Source of the DNA: Taxillus chinensis | Lineage: Eukaryota; Streptophyta; Magnoliopsida; Santalales; Loranthaceae | Assembly: GCA_023512835.1 (NCBI GenBank) | Contig: CM042087.1 | Location: 6,578,550 to 6,642,549 of the forward strand | DNA length: 64,000 nt | Direction of reading: 5' to 3' | Shown: positions 45,609-58,146 of the stretch, piece after piece | How the letters are laid out: each line of letters starts with the position of its first letter | How positions within the stretch are numbered: the stretch's first letter is position 1 | Notes under the pieces: generated by a model | The model's database searches: none | Told to the model about the DNA's origin: nothing | What the model saw: the letters and a program-made list of their open reading frames with translations, nothing else | Position numbers and translations under genes: made by a program

Positions 45609-46131
45609 TCCGCGGCTTCGACCTGCCGACACTTCGAGGCTACGAGTCACGTGTTTTTTTTTAACTTTTAATTACCTTTTTACCCCCACCCAAAATGCGA
45701 AAATGGACGACCTTTTGGGGATTGTTTAGGAAGACCCATATTTGCTTAAATAGATGTTTTGGAGAATTTCACAGGATCACTTTTTTGGGCGGTTTGACCA
45801 GGGGCATTGACCGTCTTTTGGCAAGTTTGACTTTTTCCAACGAAAGTTGTTTTGGCCATAACTTCTTCATTTTAAATTAGAATTGAGCTCGGTCATGTGC
45901 ATTACTCTCCAAATTTCATCCCCTATCACCTGACGTTGATCTTGGGGCATTTTAGGGGCGGCAACAGGAGGTTATCAATTTTGGGTTTCCCAGTTAATGT
46001 CAATGCATCCATCTTGTGCAAATCGCAGGGAATGTCTAAGGACCTATTCAACAAGGTATATGGCATGGGCAAAAAGGCATATATATCAAATGAGGTTAGT
46101 ATGTCCAACCCGAACAAAATGGGGTCCAACA

Positions 46132-46148
46132 GTGCTCCTCTTTGTGCA
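46132..46148 (-). other. Polypurine tract of Ogre-2
   Basis: The minus strand reads TGCACAAAGAGGAGCAC before TGTTGGACCCC. It is slightly degraded against Ogre-1. Confidence 0.7.
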
Positions 46149-46329
46149 CTGTTTGCATACAAACAACGTACAAAGATAAAAGGGAGTCATTTTGGACGGG
46201 TTGGAGCACTTACCTGGCGTACCTTGCATAAAGGAAGAATAGAATGGGATGGTCAAGTCTGCCCCCGCAGTAAAAAAGCGACTTCTTGGTTGGTGGGTTT
46301 GAATAAATGTGATGAGGCATCTAGGGCAT

Positions 46330-46777
46330 AATACAAATGGAAAAGGCAAGCAAGGCCTAATCAGGAATTGCAAAGGCAAGCAAGGCCTAACAAAAAGTGA
46401 AAAGGCATCCAAGGCCTGATAGAGAGTGAAAAGGCATCCAAGGCCTGACAGGCATTGAAAAGGCATCTAGGGCCTAACAGGAAATTGAAAAGGCATCCAA
46501 GGCCTAACATAAAGGGAAAAGGCATCCAAGGCCTGACAAGAATTGAAAAGGCATCTAGGGCCTAACAGGAAATTAAAAAGGCATCCAAGGCCTGACGAAA
46601 AGGGAAAAGGCATCCAAGGCCTGACAAGAATTGGAAAGGCATCTAGGGCCTAACAGAAATTGAAAAGGCATCCCAGGCCTGACGAAAGGGAAAAGGCATC
46701 CAAGGCCTAACGAAAGGGAAAAGGCATCCAAGGCCCGACAGAAATTGAAAAGGCATCCAAGGCCTAACAAGAGTACA
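46330..46777 (-). repeat. 29-30 bp tandem array (about 15 units) in Ogre-2 3' UTR
   Basis: Units contain AAAAGGCATCCAAGGCCT followed by AACAGGAAATTG or GACAAGAATTG. The position relative to flanking 3'-UTR blocks is the same as the 37-bp array of Ogre-1, but the unit sequence and length are different. Confidence 0.93.
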
Positions 46778-47941
46778 TGATTGTTGAAGAGGGACATATG
46801 GGCTCCCTCTGCGAGTTCACTCAATGAGATCGCTCTACGAGGTTACCCGAAAAGGGAAGAAGTTTATTCGAGTGTCAAAATGGTGCTTTTCGAGCTTGGG
46901 GAAATTGTAAAGAAAGATTTGTATAGTTGAACAAAGGAAGCTAGGAAGGCTTGATGAGAAGCTTGTTGAGGATGAGCTCTTAGGATCTTCAAAGGTGATA
47001 ACATTCCTGAAATTGCAGAATATCTTGAATGTATACAAATGAGGCCTGGAATGCAATGTGTTGTATGCGGGGATACATAAACCTCAACCTTCGGTGAAAT
47101 ATGATGCAATGTGATGCAATGCGATGTATGCATCGAATGCAATGTGATGTTTTGGCAAGGGCTGGAGATTTATCTCAATGCTATTAGAGAGGTTGGCTAA
47201 CATTCAACTTGTTGGGGAACAATTTTCTCTCTGGTTGGGGAGTCCGCTCTATCTTTCTTGGGGGAACTCCCTTTTGTGGATGAAGGGTCTGTTTAATTTA
47301 GCTTCGCCGCATTGAGGAGCTTGACTTGACAACTTCTCCTGGGGATAGTGATATTCTGTGGAGATATGGGTACTCCGAGTTGGGGGATTAACTTGTTTAA
47401 GGTTTTTGAGCTTGACCCTACTCATAAGGCAATACTAAAAGAGCCTCTGGGGATTTAAGATATTCTACTTAAATGTGAAATGAAGATGATAAAATATAAT
47501 TAGGGATATAAAACGGGATTTTGCTGGTTTGATTCCACAAAACATATTTATACCATAAAAAGTGCCCTATTGTTATAATCCGATAAACAGAATTACAAGT
47601 CTTGAAAAAGCATAATATACAAATTTGATTCAAGCGTGCCTTAGGTTTGACCAGGTTTTCCACCGTTTACAATGTTATCTTTAGGTGACGCTATTTCCAC
47701 TTTGTTACAAAGGACCCTGTTTTAGGTGGCCCCGATCCTTGGATTCTAACTGCTTTCACCCTTTAGGATTTGTCGTTGGCTTTGTATTTTACCCTTGGTG
47801 CCCTTTTGGGTTTTCACCAAGTCCGCCTTTGCTTGCTTCTTTGTCTTTTGTTGGAGCTTGTATTTTACCCTTGGTGCCCTTTTGGGTTTTCACCAAGTCT
47901 GCTCATTGCAGGGATGAGAATCTTATTGCGACGTATGAGAG
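46778..47941 (-). other. 3' UTR of Ogre-2 between array and integrase
   Basis: Non-coding and colinear with 13660-14626 plus 26687-26770 of Ogre-1. It contains a 42-bp direct repeat (TTGTATTTTACCCTTGGTGC onward) at about 47781-47823 and 47859-47901. The C1 insertion in Ogre-1 lies exactly between the two copies. The related empty site is 47851-47860. Confidence 0.8.
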
Positions 47942-49186
47942 TTAAGCATAGAACTTTTTCACCGCATTGCTATTCACCGGGTTAGGGAGCTCATCCCCAT
48001 CCATTCCTGGCAACGATTAAGGCACCTCCCGAGAATGCTTTTTTCACCACATATGGGCCTTCATAATTGGGAGTCCACTTGCCTCTATAGTCATGTTGAA
48101 TTGGTAAAATCTTCGTGAGGACGAGGTCACCCACTTGAAAGCTTCGGGCTTCACCTTTTTATTGTAGTTGTTCATCATTCTCTGTTGATATAGTTGTCCT
48201 CTGCAAACGGTTGATAAGTGTTTGCCCTCAATTAAATTCAACTGCTCATAACGACTTTGGGCCCATTCTGCTTCTTCGAGCTGAGTATCCTTGAGTACTC
48301 GGAGGGAAGGTATCTCCACTTCGATGGGTAGAACTGCTTCCATGCCGTAGACCAAAGAAAATGGAGTTGCCCCAGTTGATGTTCGCACTGAGGTACGATA
48401 AGCATGCAAAGCATATGGTAGCTTCTCATGCCAATCTTTGTATGTCTCAATCATCTTTCTGATAATGTTCTTGATGTTCTTATTGGCCGCTTCAACTGCT
48501 CCATTCATTTTGGGGCGATAGGGAGTCGAGTTGCGGTGTTGGATTTTGTATGTTTCGCACAACTTACCCATCATCCGACTGTTCAAATTGGCAGCATTGT
48601 CTGTTATGATCTGCTCAGGAAGTCCATAGCGGCATATGATGTTATTCCGCATAAATCTAAGTACCACAGCTTGTGTAACGTCGGCATATGACGCTGCTTC
48701 TACCCACTTGGTAAAGTAATCGATGGCCACTAAGATGAAGCGGTGACCATTGAAAGCTTTGGGCGAGATTGGTCCGATAATGTCAATGCCCCAAAGCGAA
48801 AATGGCCACGGGGAAACCATCACATGTAGTCCAGATGGCGGTACTTGGATTTTATCACCATAAATTTGACACTTGAGGCATTTGCGCACATATTCAATAC
48901 AATCTTTCTCCATGGTTACCCAATAATAGCTCATTCGCATGATTTGCCTTGTTAATGCATGTCCATTTGCGTGTGAACCGCATTCTACTTCGTGCACTTC
49001 TTTCATTATTTGTTTCGACTCTTGTTTTGCCATACACCGCAATAACATCATGTCATGGTTTCTCTTATATAGAACGGGACCATCAAGGTAGTAGTTAGAT
49101 GCTGACCTTCGGATATTTCTTTTATCGGACTCGGAGGCCTCTCGTTGGGTATTCTTGCTTAAGCAAATACTATTTGACGTCATCAA
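47942..49186 (-). CDS. Integrase region of Ogre-2 pol (largely open)
   Basis: The open frame from 49186 to 48044 (380 codons) covers most of a Ty3-gypsy integrase. The HHCC zinc-binding end has His in EVHEVECGSH near 48990 and Cys pairs in DCIEYVRKCLKC near 48905. The catalytic triad is Asp in GIDIIGPI (near 48790), Asp in ITDNAANLNS (near 48590) and Glu in MNGAVEAANKNIKN (near 48500). The C-terminal GKWTPNYEGPYVV segment is in another frame after about 48140 and ends at TAA 47944-47942. It would insert the cDNA into chromosomes. This is the least damaged pol domain in the window, but the frameshifts make the whole polyprotein non-functional. Confidence 0.88.
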
Positions 49187-50208
49187 ACCAAGGTTTTTCT
49201 TCGAGTATTTCCTTCAATGGGCATGCAATGTGCAGGAGCATCTTGTATACGGATATCGAAAGACTGGACTTCCAACTTGGTGTCTAATCGAAGAAGGGAG
49301 GCTAGAGTGGCCGGTGCATCAAGAAGCCGATTATATTCCCTGGGCATATGCTCGAACGTGATGTCTTCGAATTGCTCGGCTAACTCTATAACATACTCCC
49401 GATAGGGGATTAGTTTGTGGTTTCGAGTCTCCCATTCACCCCTTACTTGAAAAATGATGAGTGCCGAATCGCCGAACACTCGTAATTTCTTGATTCCTTT
49501 GTTAATTGCTTCTTGAAGTCCCATCATACAAGCCTCATATTCTGCTACATTGTTTGTACAAGGGAAGGTTAGCTTTGCCACCATGGGGAAATGTTCGCCT
49601 TTTGGGGATATCAGGATGGCCCCAACACCGTGACCTAAGAGACCGGAGGCTCCATCAAACCACATCGTCCATATGTCCGATACTTCGGTTGTAATGATGT
49701 TAATGTGCTTATCTGGAAAGCCGACAGTCATGGGCTCATAGTCTTCTAGCGCTCTGTCCGCCAAGTAATCAGCTATTACACTTCCTTTTATAACTTTTTG
49801 AGGCACGTAGATGATATCATACTCCGATAGGACCAATTGCCATTTGGCAATTCTTCCAGAGATGGATGGCTTTTCCAAGAGATATTTGAGTGGATCATGC
49901 CTCGAAATCAGCCATGTGGTATGATAAAGAGTGTATTGCCTCAATCGTCTTGTTATCCAAACAAGGGCACAACATGTCTTTTCCAATGGTGTGTAATTCA
50001 TTTCATTGATGGTGAACTTCCTGCTCGGATAATAAATGGCCTGCTCCTTCTTGCCTGTAGAATCATGTTGCCCCAAGACACAACCCATTGAGGACCCTTG
50101 GACAGTCAAGTATAAGATCAAAGGTTTGTCCAGTGCATGGTGGGACCAAAACAGGTTGATTGGACAGATATTGTTTGATCCTATCAAAAGCTTCTTGACA
50201 TTTGTCAT
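49183..50208 (-). CDS. RNase H and archaeal-type second RNase H of Ogre-2 pol (open frame)
   Basis: Open for 341 codons. The first part is the usual gypsy RNase H (PLILYLTVQGSSMGCVLGQ, then YYPSRKFTINEMNYTPLEK). The second part, WTMWFDGASGLLGHGVGAIL with TNNVAEYEACMMGLQEA, VFGDSALIIFQVRGEWE and NRLLDAPATLASL, is the additional archaeal-like RNase H known from the Tat/Ogre lineage. Its acidic residues (Asp in FDGAS, Glu in AEYEA, Asp in FGDS, Asp in LDAP) are present. It joins RT upstream through a frameshift near 50220-50290 and ends by running into the integrase linker. Confidence 0.9.
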   Translation of the reverse strand: MTNVKKLLIGSNNICPINLFWSHHALDKPLILYLTVQGSSMGCVLGQHDSTGKKEQAIYYPSRKFTINEMNYTPLEKTCCALVWITRRLRQYTLYHTTWLISRHDPLKYLLEKPSISGRIAKWQLVLSEYDIIYVPQKVIKGSVIADYLADRALEDYEPMTVGFPDKHINIITTEVSDIWTMWFDGASGLLGHGVGAILISPKGEHFPMVAKLTFPCTNNVAEYEACMMGLQEAINKGIKKLRVFGDSALIIFQVRGEWETRNHKLIPYREYVIELAEQFEDITFEHMPREYNRLLDAPATLASLLRLDTKLEVQSFDIRIQDAPAHCMPIEGNTRRKTLV

Positions 50209-51235
50209 TCCAAATTTCTAGATTGTTCTTCCGTAAAGTCTTGAAAATTGGTTCACATGTGGCTGTTAATTATGAAATGAATCGAGCAATGTAATTCAAT
50301 CACCCGAGGAATCCCCTAACCTCCTTGATGGTTCGTGGTGGGGGCATCTCTTGGATGGCTTGAACTTTATCCGGATCAATTTCCACTCCTTTTCGGCTCA
50401 CGATGAAGCCTAACAGTTTTCCCGACATGGCTCCAAAGGTGCTTTTTTCGGGATTCAATTTGAGTTGATATTTCCGTAGCCTGTTGAAGAGCTTGCGGAG
50501 TACTTCAATGTGATCTTCAGTGCTCCGCGATTTAGCTATCATATCATCCACATAGACCTTGACTTCTTTATGCATCATGTCGCGGAATAGGGTCACCATG
50601 GCTCGCCGATAGGTTGCCCAGCGTTCTTCAGACCAAACGGCATCACATTACAACAGAATGTGCCCCAAAGTGTCGTGAAGGTGGTCCTCTCCTTGTGTTC
50701 AGGGGCCATGCGAATCTGATTGTAGCCTGAGAAGCCATCCATGAATGAGAATAGGGCATGCTTTGCTGTGTTATCCACTAGGGTATCAATATGAGGAAGC
50801 GGGAAGTTGTCCTTCGGCTGGCCCAATTCGGATCTCTCGTAATCGACACACATGCGTACTTTGCCTCCTTTCTTCGGTATAGGTACAACATTGGCCACCC
50901 ATTCTGGATAGTGGGAGACACTTAGGAAACCTGCATCCCATTGCTTTTTTACTTCTTCTTTAATCTTCGGATCATCTCTTGGTCTCATTCTTCGCAATTT
51001 CTGCTGTACTGGCTTGCACTCTGGCTTCACGGGTATGTGATGTTATACTATATCTGTGTCTAATCCTGGCATATCTTGGTATGACCATGCAAAAACGTCG
51101 ATGTAGCATCTTAACAGCTCAATTAACTTCTTCTTGATGTCGTTAGCTATCAAAGACCCTACCCTCAATTCTTTTGGTTCGGCGTTGTCCCCAAATTCAC
51201 TGTTTCTACTAGATCTTCACTTGGAATGGATAAGC
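50209..51235 (-). pseudogene. Reverse transcriptase of Ogre-2 pol
   Basis: The minus strand from the B insertion point reads SLIANDIKKKLIELLRCYID and FAWSYQDMPGLDTDIV (51160-51050). RT then follows: MKPECKPVQQKLRRMRP at 51030, VPIPKKGGKVRMCVDY near 50880, SFMDGFSGYNQIRMAPEH near 50735, VMPFGLKNAG near 50640, and the catalytic VYVDDMIAKS near 50550. A frameshift at about 50595 and a stop near 50300 break it. Upstream, the protease-RT linker continues on the far side of B at 61206. Confidence 0.9.
51231..51235. repeat. Target-site duplication of element B (left; right copy 61201-61205)
   Basis: TAAGC on both sides, lying in the linker between protease and RT of Ogre-2. Confidence 0.92.
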
Positions 51236-53056
51236 TATCACGCCCGGATTTCCAACCCGAGGAGACCGAAACGTGACCCTCCCTTTACCCGAGTTTGGAT
51301 AAAGAGGATAGAGTACAACATACACTTCACACTTTATATTCAAGAGACAAAATCATATATTTATTAAGTCCAAACATACAAATGTGTCCAAACATGTTTT
51401 TTTTATTACATAAAACTCCTCATTACAATATCTCCCCACTTGAGTTACAAAGCTCACACAAAAACAACGAAACTCAAATAATAATAAACAAAGCCACAAA
51501 ACAGAATCGCCTTCAACTTGGGTGTTTCCACCCAACGCCTGTAGGTCCCTGTAGAAAAACCAAACACAGTAGGAGGGGTGAGCAACCACAGCTCGGTAGG
51601 GATCATGTCTCCCCAACCCATCCCATGCTCCTAGTATCTACATGCCATGTGTACAAGTGCGGTGTCGTGATACAATAATTTTAAGAAGACATAATAAACA
51701 ACCACATCAACAATTACAATCATCCAATGCCACACAAGGCTAAGACTTTAACCACAAGTGATTTAACCGCCTCTTCAGGCCAATGATTTACCCACAAGTG
51801 ATTTAACCGCCTCTTCAAGCCAATGATTTACCCGCAAGTGATTTAACCGCCTCTTCAGGCTAATGATTTAACCGCCTCTCAGGCTAATAGTTTAACCGCC
51901 TCTCAGGCATAGTTTCCACAGCCCCCACAGAGCTAACATGATCAGTCCCGGGCTTCCACGACCACCGGGTGTACAAGCAAACACGCAACACACATGGCCA
52001 TACAAGGCATAACATCAAACACGTAATATGCATGGTTACACAGGCATAACTTCAAACACTTAGCATGCATAGCCTCACAAGGCATAACTTCAAACACTTA
52101 GCAAGCATACATTTACAAACTCACAAATCCAGCCACACAGGCATATTATCAAACACGTTCTAAGCATATACACATAGGCATATTCACACAGGCATTTTAT
52201 CGAACATTTAACATGCACTAACCACCCAACATCGGAAATCACACCAAAACGCCATTGAAGGCCAACATTCATATAGGAGGTCACACCTATATGAATTTAC
52301 ATATAAATATTAGAACAACATCCATAGAAACTCAGAAAAACTTTTACACAGGGCTAACCCCGAAGGACCGGGAAAGACAGAACCCCTATCTTACGGAAGA
52401 TCCTCCTTGCTCCCGCGCTGGACGCCGTCCTCCCCACGCAAGACGCTCCGGCAACAACCAGCAGACTCTCCTTCCTTCCCTCTCTCTAGCTCTCTCTCTT
52501 TCTCTACGGCGGTGCAGTGGGTGAAGAGAACCCTAACCCTAGAACAAGGAGTCTTCACCCCTTTATATAGACAACTCAAGCCCCAAAACGACGTAGTTTT
52601 GATTAAATGAATCCCAGATCAAAATGACGTAGTTTTGATGACAGACTACAACCTTTTACAACCACATAGGACAAAGCACTCATAATTTCACCATGGTCCT
52701 TTAGCAAAAGAGGATCAGAACAACAAAACAATGATAATGGAGGCCGCACGTGAGAAAGCATTCTCACGTGCATTCTCACGGGCACCTCCAAATGCTCTAG
52801 AATTTCACCACAAGCCTTGGAACAACATCAGGAAGGCTCCCATGCAAAAATCTCACCGCACGTGAAAAGCCCTTCTCACGTGCATTCTCACGTGCACTCC
52901 CTATTGGGCTCCAACTTTGCCTCTTGCTTGCTTATCAACATACAAGATGATTTAGCCAAAGTGTGTGGAAAGAAAACTCCCTAAAACCCAACAATTTCCA
53001 CCCAAAAAGGCAAAACCGAGACTAACTCCTCACATCCCAAAATACAGGTCATTACA
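51236..53056 (-). mobile_element. 3' LTR of element B
   Basis: Matches 59357-61200 along its length. The terminal base pair facing Ogre-2 is changed (TATCACG in place of TGTCACG on the plus strand). TATA box at 52563-52569 (reverse), ACGT palindromes at about 52587-52640 and the 26-bp-type array at 51757-51912. Confidence 0.92.
51757..51912 (-). repeat. GATTTAACCGCCTCTTCAGG array in B 3' LTR
   Basis: Five units of the reverse complement of the 2582-2709 motif, some with a longer spacer (AATGATTTACCC). Confidence 0.88.
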
Positions 53057-53070
53057 TCCTCTCTACCTTA
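53057..53070 (-). other. Polypurine tract of element B
   Basis: The minus strand reads AAGGTAGAGAGGA before TGTAATGACC. It has one C/T interruption relative to element X. Confidence 0.75.
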
Positions 53071-55734
53071 AGACTTTTTGTCCTCGAAAAGAAACAAAAT
53101 GCAAGAAAAACCACACAACGAAGCCACAACACCCAAATGGGTCATACACCACACATTTGTACACAATAGGACATAACACAATGCCACCACAATCCATAAA
53201 CACATGCATCACAATCCATGGAAACACATCCACATGTCACAAATACCCATCACAAGCACATTTCATTAACACATTCAATATAAATAAAAGTCAAAAGTCA
53301 AAAGGAAATAGAAATACACCAGCCAACAGCCACCCCTCCACCCTTAAGAGTGTTCATCCTTGAACAACTCCTGGGTGTTGCTCACGCATCATGGATTCGC
53401 GTTCCCATATTTCTCGCCATAGGACGTGTCATCCTCAAAAAGACAATACACTTTCCATAATGCACATGCTGATGCACCTCACCCACAACCATTCACATAC
53501 CCGCGACCGAAGATATCACACAATAACACACATGAAGGCACATACCCACGGACCCAATACAACACAACAAGATAGGGAAACACATATTCTAAACTCACAA
53601 ACAACCCTTGTTCTCCTCACCTAACACATGTCACAAGTATTCACATGTCACGACGGTGTACGACATATACGCCCATCCCCAACACGTACATTTAACAAAT
53701 CACGTAGGTCACGACCAACTCACATAATAAACACCACTACCAGGAACAACTCACAAACAAAACACTACTACACGTTTAATGTTCCACTCGCCCATTCGCC
53801 AACACCATACAAACTCATCCACGGGGAGTTTCCTCACAACCTTCCCACTTTTGGACTTTTCGTCCCCGAAAAGAGAAATCAAGTAGTAAACATCACGAGA
53901 AGATCAAAGCAACACATAACACCCATGAGCACAACAAGAACTAGAGCTTGCCCAATTAGCGTGCTTGATAACAACTCATGTGAGCAAGTCGACAACAAGT
54001 GAGGTCGAGAAACCTCCCACAGATTCGCTAAGACCCCGACAATCGAACAAGGCCAACACCATAAGCCTATGCGTGAAGCATCCATTCGCTAGAAGTCATA
54101 TGATTGAATGAGAAGTCACCGCATCGACATAGCGGGTACTCGGCGTTAGACGCCTACTCGTGTCACAATAGGACCAACACTCCATAATGTAAAATACCCA
54201 ACAATGACACCACCGAGATTTGATGTCAACGGACACCAATAATTTACAACGCAGCCACACTCCATATGTAGACCTCACCCTTACAAAGAAGCACCATGAG
54301 GTCACCATGAAACACAAACAAACAAGAGAAAAGCAAGATGCAAACCACAATCACATTTCCACACAAGGAGATCACCCCAAAGACGACCATCATCATCGCT
54401 AAAACCGCCTCACTCTATAGCGATACAAGCAACAACAACAACCCAACCAATGCCAAAGGGAACCCAAGATGACTTACAATCCAGGACACAACTATATCAG
54501 GATGAAGTTTGCCCTCCACCACTTCGGTCACAATCAACAAGATGCCCAACGGAGTCCAAGGAGCAACTCAAAACAACAAATTCAGTACCATACCCAATCA
54601 TGGCAAGACCAAAAAACTACTATCGGGCTAACACCGGTCACCAACGTTGAGTATCTACTAAAGAATCCCATGAACCGAACGTCACACGGATAACACCTCT
54701 CTAACTACGGTCAAATAAGGATCCACCAAGGTCCCACACAGCCTTCCATGCGATAGGAATCCTTTGACGTCGGGTAGTTGCCAACAACGTAGTTCTCTCC
54801 ACCCTGGAAAACTCTCCTACCTGCAACATGACAATAACGGAATCCGCGGTGTCACCACTCATAGGTCACAAGGGAATCCTTAGCCTCCGGGAAATACGCC
54901 ACCTCATGGCCCACTAACCCCGCTATACCAACCGTCACATTCTATCTCAACACACCAATAAAACACTCAAACCGACCAAGAAATACTCAGGCTCTACCCT
55001 CGGCTAAATGTGATCACTTCCATTCCTCCGGGTAGGCACGAAACAAGACATGCAAACGCCTGATTTGGGATTTTCACGTAGCACCCAAACACACCAACAC
55101 CTTGATAGCGTGAACCATCCGCCTTATTGCGTGATACCGTACATGAAAAGTTTTCAAGGAGGACATATGTAGGTCATTCGCCTACCACCACCGCTCTAAT
55201 GCATACACATTTTGATATCCGCCCGACATAAATCTCTCCCCAAGGAGTAACACTAATACCCTATCCTAGCAAAACTGTCACAACCGACTCAACTCGGGAA
55301 ATCAAACAACTCTTTTTCTTTCCCAACTTACCAACATTTTAGTAACACCAGACAAGGAATAACATAAACAACATCACCTCTAACACTCTTCCTCATCCTC
55401 ACACCACAGCTTACTATACCAATACGCCATGCCTCATCCTTCTCTACGCATATGTGTCACAACACCCACACGTAGCAACTCTGCTTATATACCTTTACCA
55501 CTTATGCAACACATACAACATGTCAATGCTACATTTTCTCGCACATTCTCAACACATGCAACGAAACACAAGACACCTGACGAGTAGAACGTACCAGGTT
55601 TTAAACCTTCTCCTCTCCTTTAAACCCACTTCCCACAAGATATAGACCAAAGGAATGGCCCTACAATGCAAAAGCACTCCCTTAGTCCCTAGAGAAATGT
55701 TTTCCAAATGTGGGTAAAAAGCCCGAACGAGGCC
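53071..55734 (-). other. Interior of element B, 3' part: non-coding with integrase-tail remnant
   Basis: The minus strand near 53400-53345 reads MREQHPG and a disturbed tail ending just before the CTCTTAAGGGTGG block, homologous to the chromodomain tail of X at 1320-1259. The rest (53450-55734) has no recognisable pol on either strand and only short ORFs. Confidence 0.6.
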
Positions 55735-55739
55735 TGCCA
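55735..55739. repeat. Target-site duplication of solo LTR in B (left; right copy 57470-57474)
   Basis: TGCCA on both sides, a perfect 5-bp match. Confidence 0.95.
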
Positions 55740-57469
55740 TGTAAGGACCCGTACCTTGAGTTAGTCGGTTTGCCTCCTGAGTAGAGTTTTTCTAGATTTT
55801 GACCTAGTAAATGGACTCCAATGAATTCACGTGCAAAAGGAAAGATGCTTAGAATGGTGTCCTCTATCTACCACGAAGTTTCAGGCCAAATGGACATGTA
55901 TGTGAGGTGCACGTGATATGGGTCCAATTCACGTGCAAGTGTGGTTGACTTCTAAATGATGCAAGGAGGCTAGGGGTGAAGTTTGAGAGCATTTGGAGTC
56001 CATATGGAGGTGCACGTGAATTGGGGAATTCACGTGCAAATTGGCGTGCAGGCATATTTTTGCATGGTTCCCTTGGTTTTGACATTCTAAGGAACTTTCT
56101 CCAAAGGACCATGTTGAAATTCCGAGTATTTTGGCCTATATGGGTGCGGAAAGGTGCTAACTTGTGTGATCAAAACTACGTCGTTTTGAAGCTGGGTTTC
56201 ACTTAATCAAAACTACGTCGTTTTGATGTTGTGTTGGCTATATAAGGAGGAGAAGCCCTCTGTTTTAGGTTTAGGGTTCTCTTCGATTCTTTGCGGCCGT
56301 CGTAGAGAGAGAGAGAGCTAGACAGAGAGAAGGAAGGGGAGTTCCTTGGTTCTTCGCGGGCCGGAGCATCTTGCGTGGGGAGGACGGCGTTTAGTGCGGG
56401 AGCAAGGAAGATCTGTTTTAAGGTAGGGATTCTGTTCTTCCTAAGTCCTCCTCTGTCCTAGGGTCCTAGGGCAGAATATGAGTTATATCTGTTATATTAT
56501 TTATATGTAAATTCATATAGGTGTGACCTCCTATATGAATGTTGGCCTTCAGTGGCGTTTTGGTGTGATTTCTGAGATTGGGTGGTTGGTGCATGTTAAG
56601 TGTTTGATAAAATGCCGGTGTGGATATGCCTGTATGAATATGCCTGTGTGTATGCTCAGAACGTGTTTGAAATAATGCCTGTGAGGCTATGCATATTATG
56701 TGTTTGGAATAATAGCTGTGTGGCTGGGTTTGTAAGCCTGTGAATATATGCATGCTAAGTGTTCGACGTTATTTCCGTGTGACTAAGCATATTAAGTGTT
56801 TGATGTTATGCCTGTATGGCCTTATGTGCTGCGTGTTTGCTTGTACACCCGGTGGCTGTGGAAGCCCGGGACTGTTTTGTGGAACCCGGTGGCTGTGGAA
56901 GCCCGGGACTGTTTTGTGGAACCCGGTGGCTGTGGAAGCCCGGGACTGTTCTTGGGACCCGGTGGCTGTGGAAGCCCGGGAGTGTTTATGTACCAGCCTG
57001 TGTATGATTATATTTGCTGCTATAGCCTGTAATTACATCTGGTGGAATGATTGTATCACGACACAGCACTTGTACACAAGGCATGTAGATGTTAGGTGCA
57101 TGGGATGGGTTGGGGAGACATGATCCCTACTTGAGGGTGGTTGCTCACCCCTCCTACCATGTTGTTTTCTTTACAGGGAACCTACAAGCGTTAGGTGGGA
57201 CTCCAAGGTGGAAGGCCTTATTTACTTTCTTGTTTATGTTATTTTTATGGGAACCGATGTAACCCTAATGGGGATGGATTGAAAAGAGGACTTTGTAATA
57301 AAGACTGATTTGGTTTGTGGACTGCTTTGATGGACTTTATTTTTCTTGAATGTGTTGTGAATGTTTAAAATGTTAAATTCTTGATTTGTATCCTAACCCC
57401 TTTGCCCTCCGTGTGGGTAAAAGGGGAGTCACGTACCGGTTTCCTTGGGTTGGAAATCCGGGCGTGACA
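55740..57469 (+). mobile_element. Solo LTR of family T, plus orientation, inserted in element B
   Basis: TGTAAGGACC ... GGGCGTGACA with exact TGCCA flanks. It closely resembles the other solo LTR at 1499-3190, sharing the early block with TTAGTCGGTTTGCC and the CACGTGCAA motifs, so the two form a subgroup within the family. Promoter palindromes at 56169-56190 and 56206-56227, TATATAAG at 56239-56246. Instead of the 26-bp array it has a four-unit 37-bp array. Confidence 0.95.
56847..56984 (+). repeat. 36-37 bp GC-rich array in solo LTR (4 units)
   Basis: Units contain ACCCGGTGGCTGTGGAAGCC, then CGGGACTGTTTTGTGGA. Single unit relatives are present in the B 5' LTR near 60065-60125. The unit is unrelated to the Ogre 37-bp unit despite similar length. 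Confidence 0.9.
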
Positions 57470-57474
57470 TGCCA

Positions 57475-58115
57475 AATCTCACTTGCTTACCTCTTGTTAC
57501 CAATTGGCTGCACCGGGCACGACCCTTGAAAGCCACTCACGCCGATACCTGAGCTCCAGAACAATTCACATTTTATACATGTGCATACCCATTTCACAAC
57601 ATATTCTAGGAACATTACTCAAGGTCTTTCACACACCACAAACATGACAAATGGCCACCGCTTGACCATCCGAGAACCCAGAACACCTATATAGTTACTA
57701 ACCAAAACTTGCAACGACCACTCTAGCCAACAAGATAACACTTCAAGGACTCTAAGAGCAGGCTATACTAGCTAAGTTTTCCACCATCAACCACAACGCT
57801 TGGAAAGGTAACCATAGGAATATCCCTTTCAAGTAGTACTCCACACATACCTTTATCCACATAAGAACATATCTCTATTATTCAAGGTTGCTTGAGGAGG
57901 GGTCACACGTTACCCACAAGCCATCACCTCACGTCTCAAGCTCTACTAGCTAGCAAAAGGTAGCCTACAAGGTTTAATTACTTTAATTATCCACGGTTGT
58001 CAAAATTGAATACTACTCCCATATAAAACCAATACTCACATATCTATCAATTACTTATTATCCTTCTAGTGTCATAATTATAAATGTTCATTTTTTTCTT
58101 ATTATATTCTTATAT

Positions 58116-58146
<31 letters not shown>

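Larger units (their letters stand above)
43317..46131 (-). mobile_element. 3' LTR of Ogre-2 (about 2.8 kb)
   Basis: In element sense TGTTGGACCCC (46131) to GATGAC (43317), aligned throughout with 8181-11521. It is about 0.5 kb shorter, mainly from the T-rich zone and short-repeat zones. The outer end reads CGTCATC instead of TGTCATC. Confidence 0.85.

Noticed and set aside
53391..54693. Several plus-strand ORFs of 60-130 codons in element B
   Set aside because: His/Thr/Pro-rich translations of AC-rich antisense DNA, with no family match or conservation in element X.
56740..57123. ORF of 127 codons with Cys-Gly-Ser-Pro repeats
   Set aside because: It is the GC-rich 37-bp array of a solo LTR in one frame.
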